Positions 44,435-56,267 of a DNA stretch of 64,000 bases are shown here, in pieces. Where the stretch lies: NCBI RefSeq assembly GCF_043641665.1, contig NC_092184.1, positions 1,724,501-1,788,500 of the forward strand, written 5' to 3'. Numbering within the stretch: the stretch's first letter is position 1; each line of letters starts with the position of its first letter. The notes under the pieces are model-generated. The model was not told where the DNA came from. It searched no databases and saw only the letters and a list, made by a program, of their open reading frames with translations. The position numbers and the translations under genes are program-made. The DNA comes from Enoplosus armatus (lineage: Eukaryota; Chordata; Actinopteri; Centrarchiformes; Enoplosidae).

Positions 44435-44680
44435 CTCACTCGCTGGCTCGAGTCGCAGTGCATATTGGAATGCATAGCGTCACGTGAGGCGATTTACAAG
44501 GCATCCAATTGGTCTGTGAGGTTTCCCGGGGCCGCTAAACCAGTGCCGTAAAGGCTGGAAAAGATGCGCCAGTTAAAATAGAAACGCTCCGTCAAAATGT
44601 TGTAATTCTCGATATTTCAACGATTGGAGGTTCAGGTCCACATGGGGTGGCGTCCGGGCCTGTTAGTGACCTTGGCTGTA
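44120..44680 (+). mobile_element. DNA-transposon-like insertion inside repeat copy 1
   Basis: It starts CAGGACTATTCAATT, homologous to 27252, and ends shortly after GCCTGTTAGTGACC. It carries a long GT microsatellite at 44389-44432. The surrounding repeat resumes at about 44685 with GAGACTGAATTA, whereas repeat copy 2 reads straight through from the ACCTTTTAGAC equivalent into AAGACTGAATTA. The exact target duplication is not resolved. Confidence 0.6.
44389..44432. repeat. (GT)22 microsatellite
   Basis: Uninterrupted GT repeat of about 44 bp. Confidence 0.97.
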
Positions 44681-44684
44681 AGAT

Positions 44685-45752
44685 TGAGACTGAATTAATG
44701 AATTGCCTGTCTGTTTCCCCTTTAAGGGTAAAACTAAGGGTACAAAAGGGTAGTATAGATAATGATTATTTCTGATGCTCTACTTCAATTTTGTGTCAAT
44801 CGTGAATGATCATAATTATCATATCTCAATATCAGTTAAGCCATTGCTACATATTTTGGTGCCCTAAACTAAAATGCTCGGGACAAGTGTTTAACTGTTA
44901 AATAGATAGGGGAAGATAATGTTGCGTACTGTCTGTCTTCCAGGGCATTCATGGTGTTCAGTCGGTGGTACGCGTGAAAAGTGACTGAAGTAGTCGTGTG
45001 AAGAATGAAAAAAAAAAAAACTTCCACACACCTGGCCAATCGCTTCTTAGAGTGGGCGTGCTCGTTGGATTGTCAGTTTTGGGAAAGGGTACTTGGGTTT
45101 GGTTTGGACTTGTTTATTGCTCCTTCAGCGAATGTGCTCTATTCTCAGATCTCAGCAAATGATACCACAACCGACAGGAATGACGGCCAAGAATAAAAAA
45201 AGTATAATAAAGCTGAATTAACACACAAACAAGAAATCATTCAGCTTTACATTAGAAATTCTACATTTGTGACCAGTCATATCATTCGTGAAAACACTAC
45301 CCCTGTCTTGCTTTGAGTGACTCAACCCACCCCCGCCCCCTCCTCTCCCTTGCTGTTTTTGCTCAGGAGCATATGTATCTGTGATGTTTGCTTGTTGTCG
45401 GCTCTTATCTGTCCCTTGATTGCACACGAGTAAGAAACCGTAAAGGATAATCTAATTGAACAACTTTAAAGCGCATGGCTCATTTCATGTAGTCCTTTGG
45501 AACGGCCTCATTTCGCCGTTGTTACCCAGCCGAGCGTGTCTGCGCTGAAGGTCAGCTGTCTGCCACCGACAACATGCACAAAATGTAAAATCAGGCCCCC
45601 CCCCCCCCCTTCCTCCCTTTCCTCCCTTTCCTTCCCTCTGCATCTCACCCATCTTTCTTCTCTTCTCGAGCGCTGATCCCAACCCTAATCCAAGCACAAA
45701 CACGTCGACAGACAGCTGGATTTGAGTGTATGTGAGATTTCAGAGTCTGCTC
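44685..45752. other. Unannotated stretch
   Basis: No gene is seen. C14 at 45596-45609 is followed by a pyrimidine-rich CCTCCCTTTCC run. The frames at 45005-45196 and 45485-45703 lack motifs. Confidence 0.45.
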
Positions 45753-45965
45753 ATTGTGTATTTGGATTGGATAGTCTTTATTGTCCCCAAAGGGCTATTT
45801 GGTTTGCCAACCAAGTTGTTTTTGTGCCTAAACGAAATCGAACCTTAAACATAGCACTGATTCACTTTCATTTCATTCATTTTTGGAAGGCACAGACAAA
45901 TGATGTTGCCCTGCTAATAGGAGCTTCAGATCAGAAAACACTTCTATGTGACTTTCTAGAAGGCA
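45753..45965 (+). repeat. Dispersed repeat with AACCTTAAAC and GATCAGAAAACACT blocks
   Basis: GTTTTTGTGCCTAAACGAAA, CGAACCTTAAACATAGCACT, GGAAGGCACAGACAAATGAT and CAGATCAGAAAACACTTCTA. Related text occurs at 15625-15690. The type is common in fish genomes; class unknown. Confidence 0.55.
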
Positions 45966-48844
45966 TGGACCTGTAATGGGGCCATTACAGCTTGGCACAC
46001 CAACATGACGAAGACGCCACACCAGTGACGCACATTTGTGCTTCATTGAAAGTGTTTTCATACAGTATTTTTCGGTTTTACAAGGTAAAAAAAGACTTTA
46101 AGGATGAGGACTGAGGACTGGTTACCTTCCGATAAACAGTGGCACGTGGCCGCCTCCCTAAACGCTTCTATGGGAAGCTTGCAGGGCTCTCCCAAGACTT
46201 CTACCCAAGACTGGTCCAAACCTTCTTGTTACAAACAGATGGCCAATTCATTAATTCAGTCTCAGTCTAAAGGTTGATACGGAGAATTAAAGGTTTAATA
46301 AACTACTAACTACACACAAACTATAACTATTAAACAACCAAATGAATGAATACATGCAATGAATACAGCGATGAACAATTAATAATGCATGAAAAGAGAA
46401 CCATTTTATAGCGGATGACGGTTATTGGGAGGCACGATATGTATATTATATTGAAGGGAGATCCTACTCCAGACCTAACACTACATAACTTTTAGTAACC
46501 TATCAGCATCAGCCCCACTATCACAGGAAAAGTGAAGCTTCACCTGGTGGTTCAAATGGCCGAGGGAGAAGTCACTCTGGACGGGGAGTTTCTCATGTGG
46601 GCCAGTTCTCTAGCATTCTTGATTGCGCTCGGTCCCACTTGGCGATTCTGATTGAATAGTTTATTTTTTTTTCTTCTTCTCTATCTCAGGCGTTGTCGGG
46701 TGCGCCCTCGATCCCACGTCGCGATTTGACTTGAATCGGTGGTTTCTCTCCCTCTCAGCAGGCAGCGGGACGATAGCATCTTCACACACACCCACATGGT
46801 GGCTGGGTGTGCAGCGTTCAGAGGATTCAGTTCTAACTAACTTTAGTTGTGTCAGAACACCGACGTTGAGCAGGCAGCAAGTTCCTGCTTTTGATGCGGC
46901 TCGGGATGCAGCTGAGTTCCGGGCGGGCAGCTGTCTTCTGGTCACGCCCGTACGGGCAAACAGTCAGGTGCAAAAGGCAGAGCCAAGAGCGGATCTCGGG
47001 GCGGGCGGGCTGCTTGGCCCGTTTGAGATCGAGGCAGATAAAAAGTCAAGAGACTAAGAGGTTTCAGGGAAAAATCAGGCCAAGACGAGTGATCTTTGGC
47101 CGTCTTCTTGTTCTGTAGCCTTCTGTAAAAGGGGTAGATATGTCCGATGTCGACAAACTTCACTCCACCCACCCTAGATCTATTCTGCCTTAATCATTTT
47201 TTTCCCCCCACTTTGTTCCAATTTCTTTTCTAAAGAATTAGTTTGAGTAATTAAGTTTACCACATTTCTAATCCATGGTGTTCTCTGCTGCAGAACAATA
47301 CCCAACACCTAAAACCACGGACAGTGTTAACCCAGTGTTTAAATCTAGGCTATACACAGCAATAGACTGTACATACATACATACATACATATGTACGCTT
47401 ATATATGCGCAGCCAATGAAATAGTAAACTGAAATCAACACTTTGTTTCTTGTGTCTAACAAAGGAATGTGTATTTCCCGTCCCGTCTCATTAGAAAGCT
47501 ATGATCAATTCACTGGTTACATAAATGCGTTTTGTGAACATTTCCAGTTTCATCAGCCAAATAAAAAGACCACACAGCCCATCTTTATCTCACCTGGATT
47601 GGTCGATATGTTTAACCAGCTCTTAGTTAGTTAGTTCAGGTTTTATTGTCCGGAGGTGCCAGAAACAAGTACTCAAGTAAAAGTACTGTTACTTTGCAAA
47701 AACAAGCACTCAAGTAGAAGTAAAAGTGGTCATCTAAATAACGACTTGAGTTAGACTTCAAAAATACTTACTGAAAAACTCAGTATCTGAGTAGCACACG
47801 GGCACACCACTGTCTTTTTACCCAAGTCTTTTACTTGATGTGGGATCATTTCAACCGCAGATGGTCTTCCTCAGGTGAAGGATTAAAGAGGTGAACATAC
47901 ACCTGTATTTATTTGTAAGTCTTCATCTCCTGGTTAGATAACCTGATGCTGCACGTACAATAAGTAAATTTATTACATAATGTACTCGCTGTCTCCTATA
48001 TTATAATATGATTTGGCAAATAAATCAGTAAATCGTGTGCATGTGCATAATAGAGTGTCAACATGCTACAGTGTCTGTAAAACTTTGATCACTCCAATAT
48101 AGATGTCCCAAGTCCCAGTTCCCATCACAGAAAGCCACAGATCAGGTGTGAGCCCCCCCCCCCACCCCCACACACACACACATCCAGGTCTCTCCAATCA
48201 CATGAAGACAATAAGATTAGAGCCAGTGGCCATATTGAGAAGAGAAGGTGTGAAGGGGTTTGCAGGTGAGTTATGCGGATCTGGCGGGGGGCTCTGCATC
48301 TCCTTCCAGCTCTCTTTCTCATTCTGTCTCCCACTGCCTAGTATTTAAGTCTATTCACCATCCCTCTGAATGATATCTCCCACCAGAGAGAGTGTAAACA
48401 ATGTCTGGCAAAGACACAGAGAGGCGTACAGAATGGAGAATTCACTCTCCTCTGTTGGCGTCTCGTCTGGAGGCCTGCGTCAGCCGACGGCAGCCTCTCC
48501 TCTGATCACTGCTGCAAGGTTCAAGAGTCCCCTCGTTTTTCCCCGTCTTTGCATTTTGGACTTGCTATAACCCATGACGGGAGCACGCCTCTGCGGAGTA
48601 GAGCGTGGAGAAATGTTGTCAGCTTTCATGTCCTCCTCAGTTTTCCTGTCTTTATAAATTTCTTTCTATTCCTCTCAAGTGCAACAAAAAAAAAAAAGAA
48701 CTTCAGATCATGAGTTTACGACAGCCCGGGCTCGCTCTTCAATTCACAGAAGCGACTCTCCGGCTCTCACGAGCACGTGTGAACTCACTGTTATCTGGAG
48801 CTTGTTTAATTTCACGATACTTTTTGTAATGTGTTTTCTTGTGC

Positions 48845-48850
<6 letters not shown>

Positions 48851-48877
<27 letters not shown>
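48851..48877. repeat. T27 homopolymer
   Basis: Twenty-seven consecutive T residues, the longest homopolymer in the window. Confidence 0.96.
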
Positions 48878-48879
<2 letters not shown>

Positions 48880-49780
48880 TGCTGAGATTCGAGTAAGTCT
48901 TTGATCTATTTATGTTCTCACTCAAACACTCTCCTCGCTCCTAAAGATGAAATAACTTGAAAGCAGCGCAGCCGACTAAACTCCATTATTTGTTTTACAT
49001 CAAAAGTTTCATTAATTATTCCATTAGCTGAAAGGCGTGGGGCCGGCGGGAGAATGGGACAGCAGCACAGTGCATGCAAGAGAAGGGGAGTGTGAGCCGG
49101 CTGCCTTTCCTCCTCCACTTTTTCTGTCGTTCTGAAGGAGGGACGAAGGTTTTTTTTCTCTCCACACATTCTTCTTCCTTGTCAAAACGACTAAATGACC
49201 CCACGATGCCACTCGGGTGCCAGAAGCTCGGCTTATTAGGGGTTAAATTGGGATTTGTTACGCGGGAGGGCAGTGTGCAGTGTTCATCACAGGGCTTTGT
49301 GACACTATGGTGGGTGGACATCAGACCCTGTCCGCGGGCATGCTCCTCTGGTAACAAAAAAAAAAATGTTATTATAATGTTACATTTTAAAGTTAAATGC
49401 ATCAATTGAAAATGTATGAAAAGGTAGAAGAAGAAGAAGACTTTGCAACGTTCTGCATCAAGGCAGTAACGGCAAACTGCCTATCCGACATGCTCGACCA
49501 ACAGAGCGTCAGTCTGTAAAGGCTGTGCACAACAGTACGGACAAAAAGTGTGTTTGGGGGCTATATCCAGCCGGATTTTTGTTGAGTTTATTAAATGCTG
49601 CGATCCCACCGCAGCAGAGACGAGTGAGCGAGTGAGTCTCCCAGTTGAGAGACGCTGTTTAGGCACGAGGCACAGCAGCGTAACTTCATTGATTATTACT
49701 ATTATCTCCAGACACGCTGGCGGGATCGGTCCGGATCTAATGTCGATCAGTGTTCTGTGTTCTTCTACACATCCAAAAGG

Positions 49781-49781
<1 letters not shown>

Positions 49782-49818
<37 letters not shown>
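49782..49818. repeat. (CA)18 microsatellite
   Basis: Uninterrupted CA repeat. Confidence 0.96.
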
Positions 49819-49824
<6 letters not shown>

Positions 49825-50767
49825 AGTCCAGGTTCATACAGGGACATTATTCCTCCTGATAAATCCTGAACTCCATCAGTGCTGTCTTAAAAAAAAAAAA
49901 CATATTTCAGAAGCTTAAAGTTTCCTCTGTCCAGTCAGCACAGAGACAGTCCTTATCGTCACGTGTCAACCAGGTCTGTGGGACTCGTGCCTCATGCCTG
50001 GTTCTTTTCCCCACTCCACAATCTTTTTACGCACAGGGGCGGTCCACCTGGAGCTGCCCTTGTGCCCCAGCACCCACCCCCACCACCGGCAAGCGGCCGG
50101 GCTTTTTTCAAATTAACACTTTGGTCGGCCATTGTTGTAGCGTTAGCGTTAGCGTTACATCGCCTGGCTGAAGGCATCTCAGGAAGGTCAGCGTGTCAGA
50201 ACCAGAGCACGGTTACATTCCAGAGACTTCCTACAACTTATTTAAACAGTTCCGTTTTAATCATACAACAATAAATGCAGTTTATATCTATTATTTCATT
50301 GACAAGGAATGAGCCTTCCCTGAAGTGTTGTCCACCTGGCCTCTCCGGGGTCACGAACACAAGACCTGTTAGGACTCAGAAATGAACTTTCCCCAAACAC
50401 CCTGTCCTCAGATTACATCTGGGTCACAAAACAGTCCTCAAGAGTTGGATGCTAATGGCAGTTAAGTGACAACTGGCCGATTTACGACAGGACCGGTCTG
50501 AAAGCTGCGAATGCTCCCACACACCACGACTTGGGCAGACTCGGACTCTGTTCACCAGTAACTCATACGAGAACAAAGAAACTGACTCTATAATGCAAAA
50601 TCTAATGCACGCAATGTGATGTTTAATCCCCCCTTTAGGAAGAATGTGAAGCTTTTGGGACAACATGCTGATTTCGATGCTGGCACAATAGAAGTCGACC
50701 CAACTGATTGAACTAAGAACTTCCAGCAACGTGTCCCCCCAGCCATCTGAACCATCTGAGACTGTGA

Positions 50768-51140
50768 CAGTGGGGCTGATGCTATAGATTACTAAACCTA
50801 ATTCAGCATTAGCTCAGGAGTTGGGGTCTACCTTCCACACAATCACGCTATGGAATCGTAAACTATTTCACTCTGCTTCCCGGTAACCTCTCAGCTGCTG
50901 AAGGTGATTTCACTGGTCAGCTTTATAGTCTTATCCACTGCGTCGTCCGATATGACATGGTCCCCATTTCATGCGTTAATTGTCTGTCATTGCATTTGCA
51001 TTTACTCATTAATTTGTCTGTTGAGTAGTTTAATAAATATTTCATTCATAAAGAGCCTGATCACGTGTTTGTGTGTATGAAATACCACTGTCACTGTACA
51101 AGGGTCAAGAACTCCATAGCAACCTTTTAGACTAAGACTG
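50768..51140 (+). repeat. Unclassified dispersed repeat, copy 2 (uninterrupted)
   Basis: Partner of 43743-44119, in the same orientation. Here the 3' part continues without the inserted DNA transposon into AAGACTGAATTATTATTATT. Upstream and downstream limits are estimated from the pairwise match. Confidence 0.7.
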
Positions 51141-54100
51141 AATTATTATTATTATTATTTCTGATAGCTGAAGCTGAGGGTGATCTCTTCACTTCAAAAA
51201 TAGAATACTTCATTATATTTCGTCATATTTTATTTATATTTACTTTAGTTTAGGCTTGTGCTCAATTATAAGGGTTATATTTATATATTTCTTTTCATGT
51301 CAGTGACATATTCTACAGATATAGACATCGAAACTGTAGTGAAAAGCGGAATGTTGCTGGTATGATGTCAATATGACTTTCGACAGATCATTTTCACTGT
51401 CTATTTTTGCTGAGAAACACATGTAACACCGCCAAATCTCTAGATGACGTGCTGCTGCAGCCAAAAGCAAGAGGTTCTGCGAAATTTCACTGCGAAAGTT
51501 ACACAAAAAGATCATCAGGTGTGGTAGCCGCCGCTCCAAATACGTGTCCAACAAGTCCAGAGTTCAATAACCACGTGAGATAACGTTCTACAGTGTGGCA
51601 GAGTTGCCGTGTCACTGTATTTCTACAGCTGATCTAATGAGTATAACTCATACGTGGGCAAAATAATGACCTGGAATGGGAAATTAAGACCTATGATCTA
51701 AAAAAAAAAAGTAGTATTGATACATTCTATTAAAACCCATGATGTGATATCTCTCGTTTGCATTTATTTTAACATTTAACAACATCAGCTTCACGTATAG
51801 GTAAACTGGCACATTGGTGTGGCTGAAAGACAGAGTACTTGTGATCCAGGGAAGGGGATAAAAACGAGAAACAGGGTGGTGACAGCCGAGGTCGAGCAGA
51901 GGAGGAAAATCTAATATGAAAATGTAAATGTGTTGAGGGAAGGTGGGGGTGTTGAGGAAGCGGGGTAGTGGTTAGCAGTTTTTCAAGCTGGCCCTAATCT
52001 TCCCTCGGCGGGGCCCAGATAGCGATCGCTAACAGTAGGCCAGCACCGGGGCTCCTTTGAAATGCAGAGCGGCTCGGTGTGTAAATTGGAGGCGCCCCAG
52101 CAGTGCCAGCAGATGACACGTGGCACTCGCAAACCTCAGTGCCTGTCCAGGGGCCACAACGCCGCAAAGGTAAATCTTGCACATCAGACAATTTCATTTT
52201 CGGCACAGAGGGGACGAGTCGCACAATACCAGGATCCTTTCAGATGATAATGTCCCCCTCAGAGGTGGATCATCATTTAGATTTTCCTACTCGGCCCCTC
52301 TCTGTGCAGACATGTAATGTCAGGCCTGATGAAGAACAACAGTTATGCACACTGTCTCTGTCTTTTTTTTAGGCAATGCTATCTTTGAGGTGCGTTGCAG
52401 TTATGAGCCCAGTAGAAGCATAGATTAACTTTACTTTACAGATCCTTCACTTATGTAAAACAGTAAAATGTACATCCATAACATGTGTATGAAATCAAAG
52501 CCAGGTTCTGATACTATTCATGGCCCACAGGATTCAAAAATGTGAATCAATGCAGAAGAAATTCACAGGACAATGGTGCAAGCACGTATTGGTTGTGATG
52601 CAAAAGAAGCCAAGAACAGCTTCCTTCACTTTACTTGATGTGGAACTGTGAAATGTCTCTAACCTGTGAAAGGAAGGGGGGGAAAAAAAGTGGTAACTAA
52701 CTATAATAGAACCTAGAACTGATCCAGCAGCAGAAACCGGCTTGTTTTGATTGATACAAGTGCTACAGAAGCAGAAGATATCATTGAGGATTCAGCATTA
52801 CCACATGTAATGTTCACTGTCGTCCTTTAGTCGTCAAACACTGGGCGGGTCACACATTCAAAAGAAGTACAGTAGTAAGAGTCTCGTTGCTTTTTCATTC
52901 TCTAAACCTTTTTGTTGAATCTTATTCAAAGCTGTTTTCCCTCATTTTATTTCCCTGGCTCATACTCTTTGACAAATTGCTCTCAAAGAAGGAAGTGGAA
53001 AGCCAGTAGTGCTTCTCCCTCACATTTCCAAGCTATCAACAAACTATAATCCACAGCTGTCGGCCACTTTGTCTCCATGCCTCCATCCTTTGTACCACCA
53101 GGCTTTCCCGGCCTGCTGTGGCTGGCTGTCTCTGCAGACGAGGATAAACTGCAGCTGTTCCGCTAACTTACCAAACCAAGCCCCTCTTCGCATGTTCCTC
53201 CACTCTCAACCTCCTTATTAGTCAGTCTATTACATGGCAACTGATGTTCCAACACATGTTCCTCAACTTTCTGCGTTTCTTTATATTTCACACTGGCTTA
53301 CGCCGGCCTAATCGCTTGACACTAACAGTCATGAAGCTGCCTTATGTTGAGCAGGTCCGTGAAAATAACATCTAGCGATATTCCCTCTCTTGGCTTATGT
53401 AGCGGCTTCACCCACCGTGTGTGTGGAAAAGATGGCGATGGATGCTCTAATCTAACACTGGAGAATGAAGGGAAGGAATCCTCTTCTGGTGGAGGTGGAA
53501 GAGAAGCTACTGTAAAGTAGCATGAGCGCTAACAGCATCGCAACTCTGCAAATCTGCCTTTGAATACAACAAGCACACACACATGGCTGTAAAGAAAAAA
53601 GAATTAAGTACAACTGGTGACAGTGTGATAAAAGAAGAACACCTAAATATCTAGTGACTGGCAGCACTACAAGTGGGCTAACAGGGGTCTAGCTTGGAAC
53701 TGAGCCCCCTCCTCCCTCACCTCCACCGCCCCCTATTCCAGCACTACCACTTGGCTGGGGCCCCCGGATATAGATGGAAAGTGACACCGTGATTGTGTGC
53801 GGGGCCCAGCCACGCTCAGATGAGGGTGTCACTTCTGCCTAGCCTGATTGCCACATTCGGCGGGCACAGCGATGAGGAGTTAAATTGAGGGAGAAAAGGT
53901 CAGAAGCCAGTGGTCATCTGCTCTCCCTCTCTCTTCCCCAAATTACTTGTCCTCTAGGAGGGGAATCAAAACAGACAGGGCCCGGCCCGGGCACCTGGAG
54001 CCTGGGAGATGATCTTCAGGGCCAGCAAGCCAACGGGAGAGGAATGTGAACGAGGGGCAGAAAAATTGATGGTGGTGGTGGGGGTGGGGGGGGGGGGGGG

Positions 54101-54792
54101 GCAGGTGTGTGTGTGAATGAGAGAGGGGAGCAGGTAGAGGTGTCAGACTCAGACGAGCGCAAGAAGCAGTCGATGCTGCTGTAGAAAAGGACAGAAGGTC
54201 ACGGCAAAGAGTCCCAAAGACAGCAGCGAAGCATCTGAATGCAAGGGGGTTTCATTTCATCTGTGTGTATGTGTGTGCGTGTGGCAGAACCTGGGCTGCA
54301 AATCACAATCTACGGCAAGTACATTCAACTCTGTTTCCATACTTCATGAGGAAAACAACACATACACAGTTACATACAAAAAGGACACATATGATTCTTC
54401 GTTGAAGGGAAGATTCAGATTTACTCACATGCCATATGTGTGTTAAAATACTCAATTGTAAAAGAGTGGGGGACCAGTAGTAAGCCTGTTTCACAACAAA
54501 CTGACATGCGACTACCAGGAAGTATCCCTCTGCCATGGCTAAGCTAGGAAACACATAGGAAAAACACAAGACAACATTTCATACTAACCTTTGGAAGATA
54601 GCCATGATTACTACATAGCCAGTACGGTCGATATTCAGATGAGAGAAGCTCTGAGTTGCTAAAAAAAAAATGGTTACCATGGAGGTGGAAGACATGGCGA
54701 ATCAGGAGGTCAGCCGCCTCACAGGCAGTGGGGAGTTTAGGAAGATCCACAAAGTCTTGGGAATCGGTCAACAATAAGTGGGTATGACTGTA
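51141..54792. other. Unannotated stretch
   Basis: No gene is supported. G16 at 54086-54101. Segments 51985-52340 and 53690-54040 have balanced, non-repetitive composition and are discussed as possible regulatory elements. Confidence 0.45.
54086..54101. repeat. G16 homopolymer
   Basis: Sixteen consecutive G residues after a GGT/GGGGT run. Confidence 0.95.
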
Positions 54793-54995
54793 TTACCTTG
54801 AGATTGAGTAGAGCAATGACGAAATAGAGGGTGATGTGAGACCAGGGGCGCCCCTACCAGGAGGTAAACCTGGTAGCGCTGCTACCCTACTGTAATCCCC
54901 AATGAAACGGCAGTAGAAGTTTGCAAAACCCAAAAAACACTTGTTTGCAGGTGGTGGGTTTAGGCCACCTTGCAACTGTTCAGGGGTCTGCACAA
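54793..54995 (-). pseudogene. Gypsy reverse-transcriptase fragment (thumb/connection)
   Basis: On the minus strand, CFLGFANFYCRFIGDYSRVA (about 54945-54885) is the FLGFANFYRRFIRDYS motif that follows the palm in Ty3/Gypsy reverse transcriptases. After it the text is unrelated. No RT active site or RNase H is attached. It probably belongs with the protease fragment at 55923-56267 as parts of one minus-strand element separated by an insertion. Confidence 0.75.
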
Positions 54996-55004
54996 AACGG
55001 GGCC

Positions 55005-55765
55005 TGAAAGAGGCGTACGCCATTTCCCACGCAAAAGTTGTGATCTATAAAAACAAACTTGATGGGAGAATGTGCGCACCTGTAAATAAACTCTGACCCA
55101 TGCGTACGAACATTTTGGAGACAGGGGAAATAGGCAACGCAGACGGTGAGGTGGTGAACTGAAGCCAGACTGTATAATGATGCCTCTCACACATTTAATT
55201 TCACTTAATATCAAACATTACTTATAGATCCACGTCATCATAAACATTAAAACCAGCAGTGTTTGTATTTACGCTTGTAGTGAGCCATAACTATTCCATA
55301 AACACCTTTCACTTTGAAATGATATAAGCAACTCAAATCTTAAATCTTAAATCTTAAAAGTCCACTCAATATTTCAAGTACCCAAACCAGACCAAGCAGA
55401 GGAGAGGGCCAGACTGTAAGGGGAGCTAACTGATGACGTTACCATCATCGGTTGTAGTTTCTAATAATGTCCTCTATTACTGTGCATATCACCAAGTACA
55501 CATCTCCACCACCTGCACACGGACAGCCATGATTCACCGTGACGTACCACTGATCAGCAGCTCGTTTATATGCATCTATATTCATGTGGTGCTTTTAATT
55601 GACTTTAAATTTATAGTTGAATGTGGACGTGTAGAGGACGGGGTATGAGGCTGATCAACCTGTGCACATTTCCAGGTAGACTGTGATTTATAAAGGGAAC
55701 ATTGCCTGGAGATGAGCGTACGCATCGTTTTATACATTTAGGCTTTTGTGCGTACGTACACTTTT
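55005..55765. mobile_element. Possible Harbinger-like non-autonomous element
   Basis: The left part has AGGCGTACGCCATTTCCCAC, ATAAAAACAAACTTGATGGG and TGCGTACGAACATTTTGGAG. The right part, in inverse sense, has GATGAGCGTACGCATCG, TTTGTGCGTACGTACAC and a TTTATAAA motif. Repeated GCGTACGC-type palindromic blocks near both ends are what I associate with teleost Harbinger MITEs. Exact termini and the 3-bp target duplication are not resolved. It lies between two minus-strand Gypsy scraps. Confidence 0.4.
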
Positions 55766-55922
55766 AGTACTCACTTAGCTCATGATACTCAACAGGAATG
55801 GAAATCTAGAGACTCAGTACTGGATAAAGCAACAGTCTCTCTATGATTGCCAGACAGGAACAGTGTGCTGAGTTACTTGGGCCATAATGCTACCATCCAA
55901 AGCATTAGCTATGCATGGAGAC

Positions 55923-56267
55923 TCAAGCTGTTCCAGGGTAATACCAGACTGGAGGACCAAATCTTCTTCCAAAAACACTAACCTCAGCACCAGAGTCAAT
56001 CAAAGCTAGGAGAGGTAAGATGAAGTTAAGGTGACAAAGAGTTGCTTGAATTTGCATTGTAGATTGAGTAGGGGCCGAGGAGGAATCATTTGGGCTCACT
56101 AGTGCGACTGGTGAGCCAGGTCTTTTGGCCAAACCAGGCATGCATCTACTGCTCTCAGATCGGCCACTTTCTCTCTTCATGTCCAGTAAAAGGCAGGGCT
56201 CCCCAGTAACAAGAAGGGTACTGGTGAGCTGATCCACTTCCCTCAACTCCCCTTCTCGACCACTCAC
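55923..56267 (-). pseudogene. Gypsy gag-protease junction fragment
   Basis: The minus-strand frame contains LLALIDSGAEVSVFGRRFG. Asp-Ser-Gly-Ala with an upstream LIDSGA is the retropepsin active-site pattern of Ty3/Gypsy proteases. The preceding ~80 residues are Ser/Pro-rich as in a gag-protease linker. The frame ends soon after the active site. Downstream on the same strand (55790-55800) EYHELS-like text recalls the next Gypsy block. Confidence 0.65.

Larger units (their letters stand above)
45966..50767. other. Unannotated stretch
   Basis: No exon is supported. The 46.1-47.2-kb part mixes A/T-rich (46240-46500) and GC-rich (46870-47040) blocks with no identifiable domain and could be an unrecognised old LTR element. 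T27 lies at 48851-48877, a CA repeat at 49782-49818, and TACA repeats near 47370-47390. Overlapping frames at 49016-49405 on both strands are not coding-like. Confidence 0.4.

Noticed and set aside
45969..45990. Short perfect hairpin CTGTAATGG/CCATTACAG
   Set aside because: Nine-bp arms at the end of a dispersed repeat are easily explained by chance; no T-run or transcript context.
16589..49818. CRISPR-like direct repeats
   Set aside because: All tandem repeats seen are di-, tri- or tetranucleotide microsatellites with no spacer structure, and the DNA is vertebrate.
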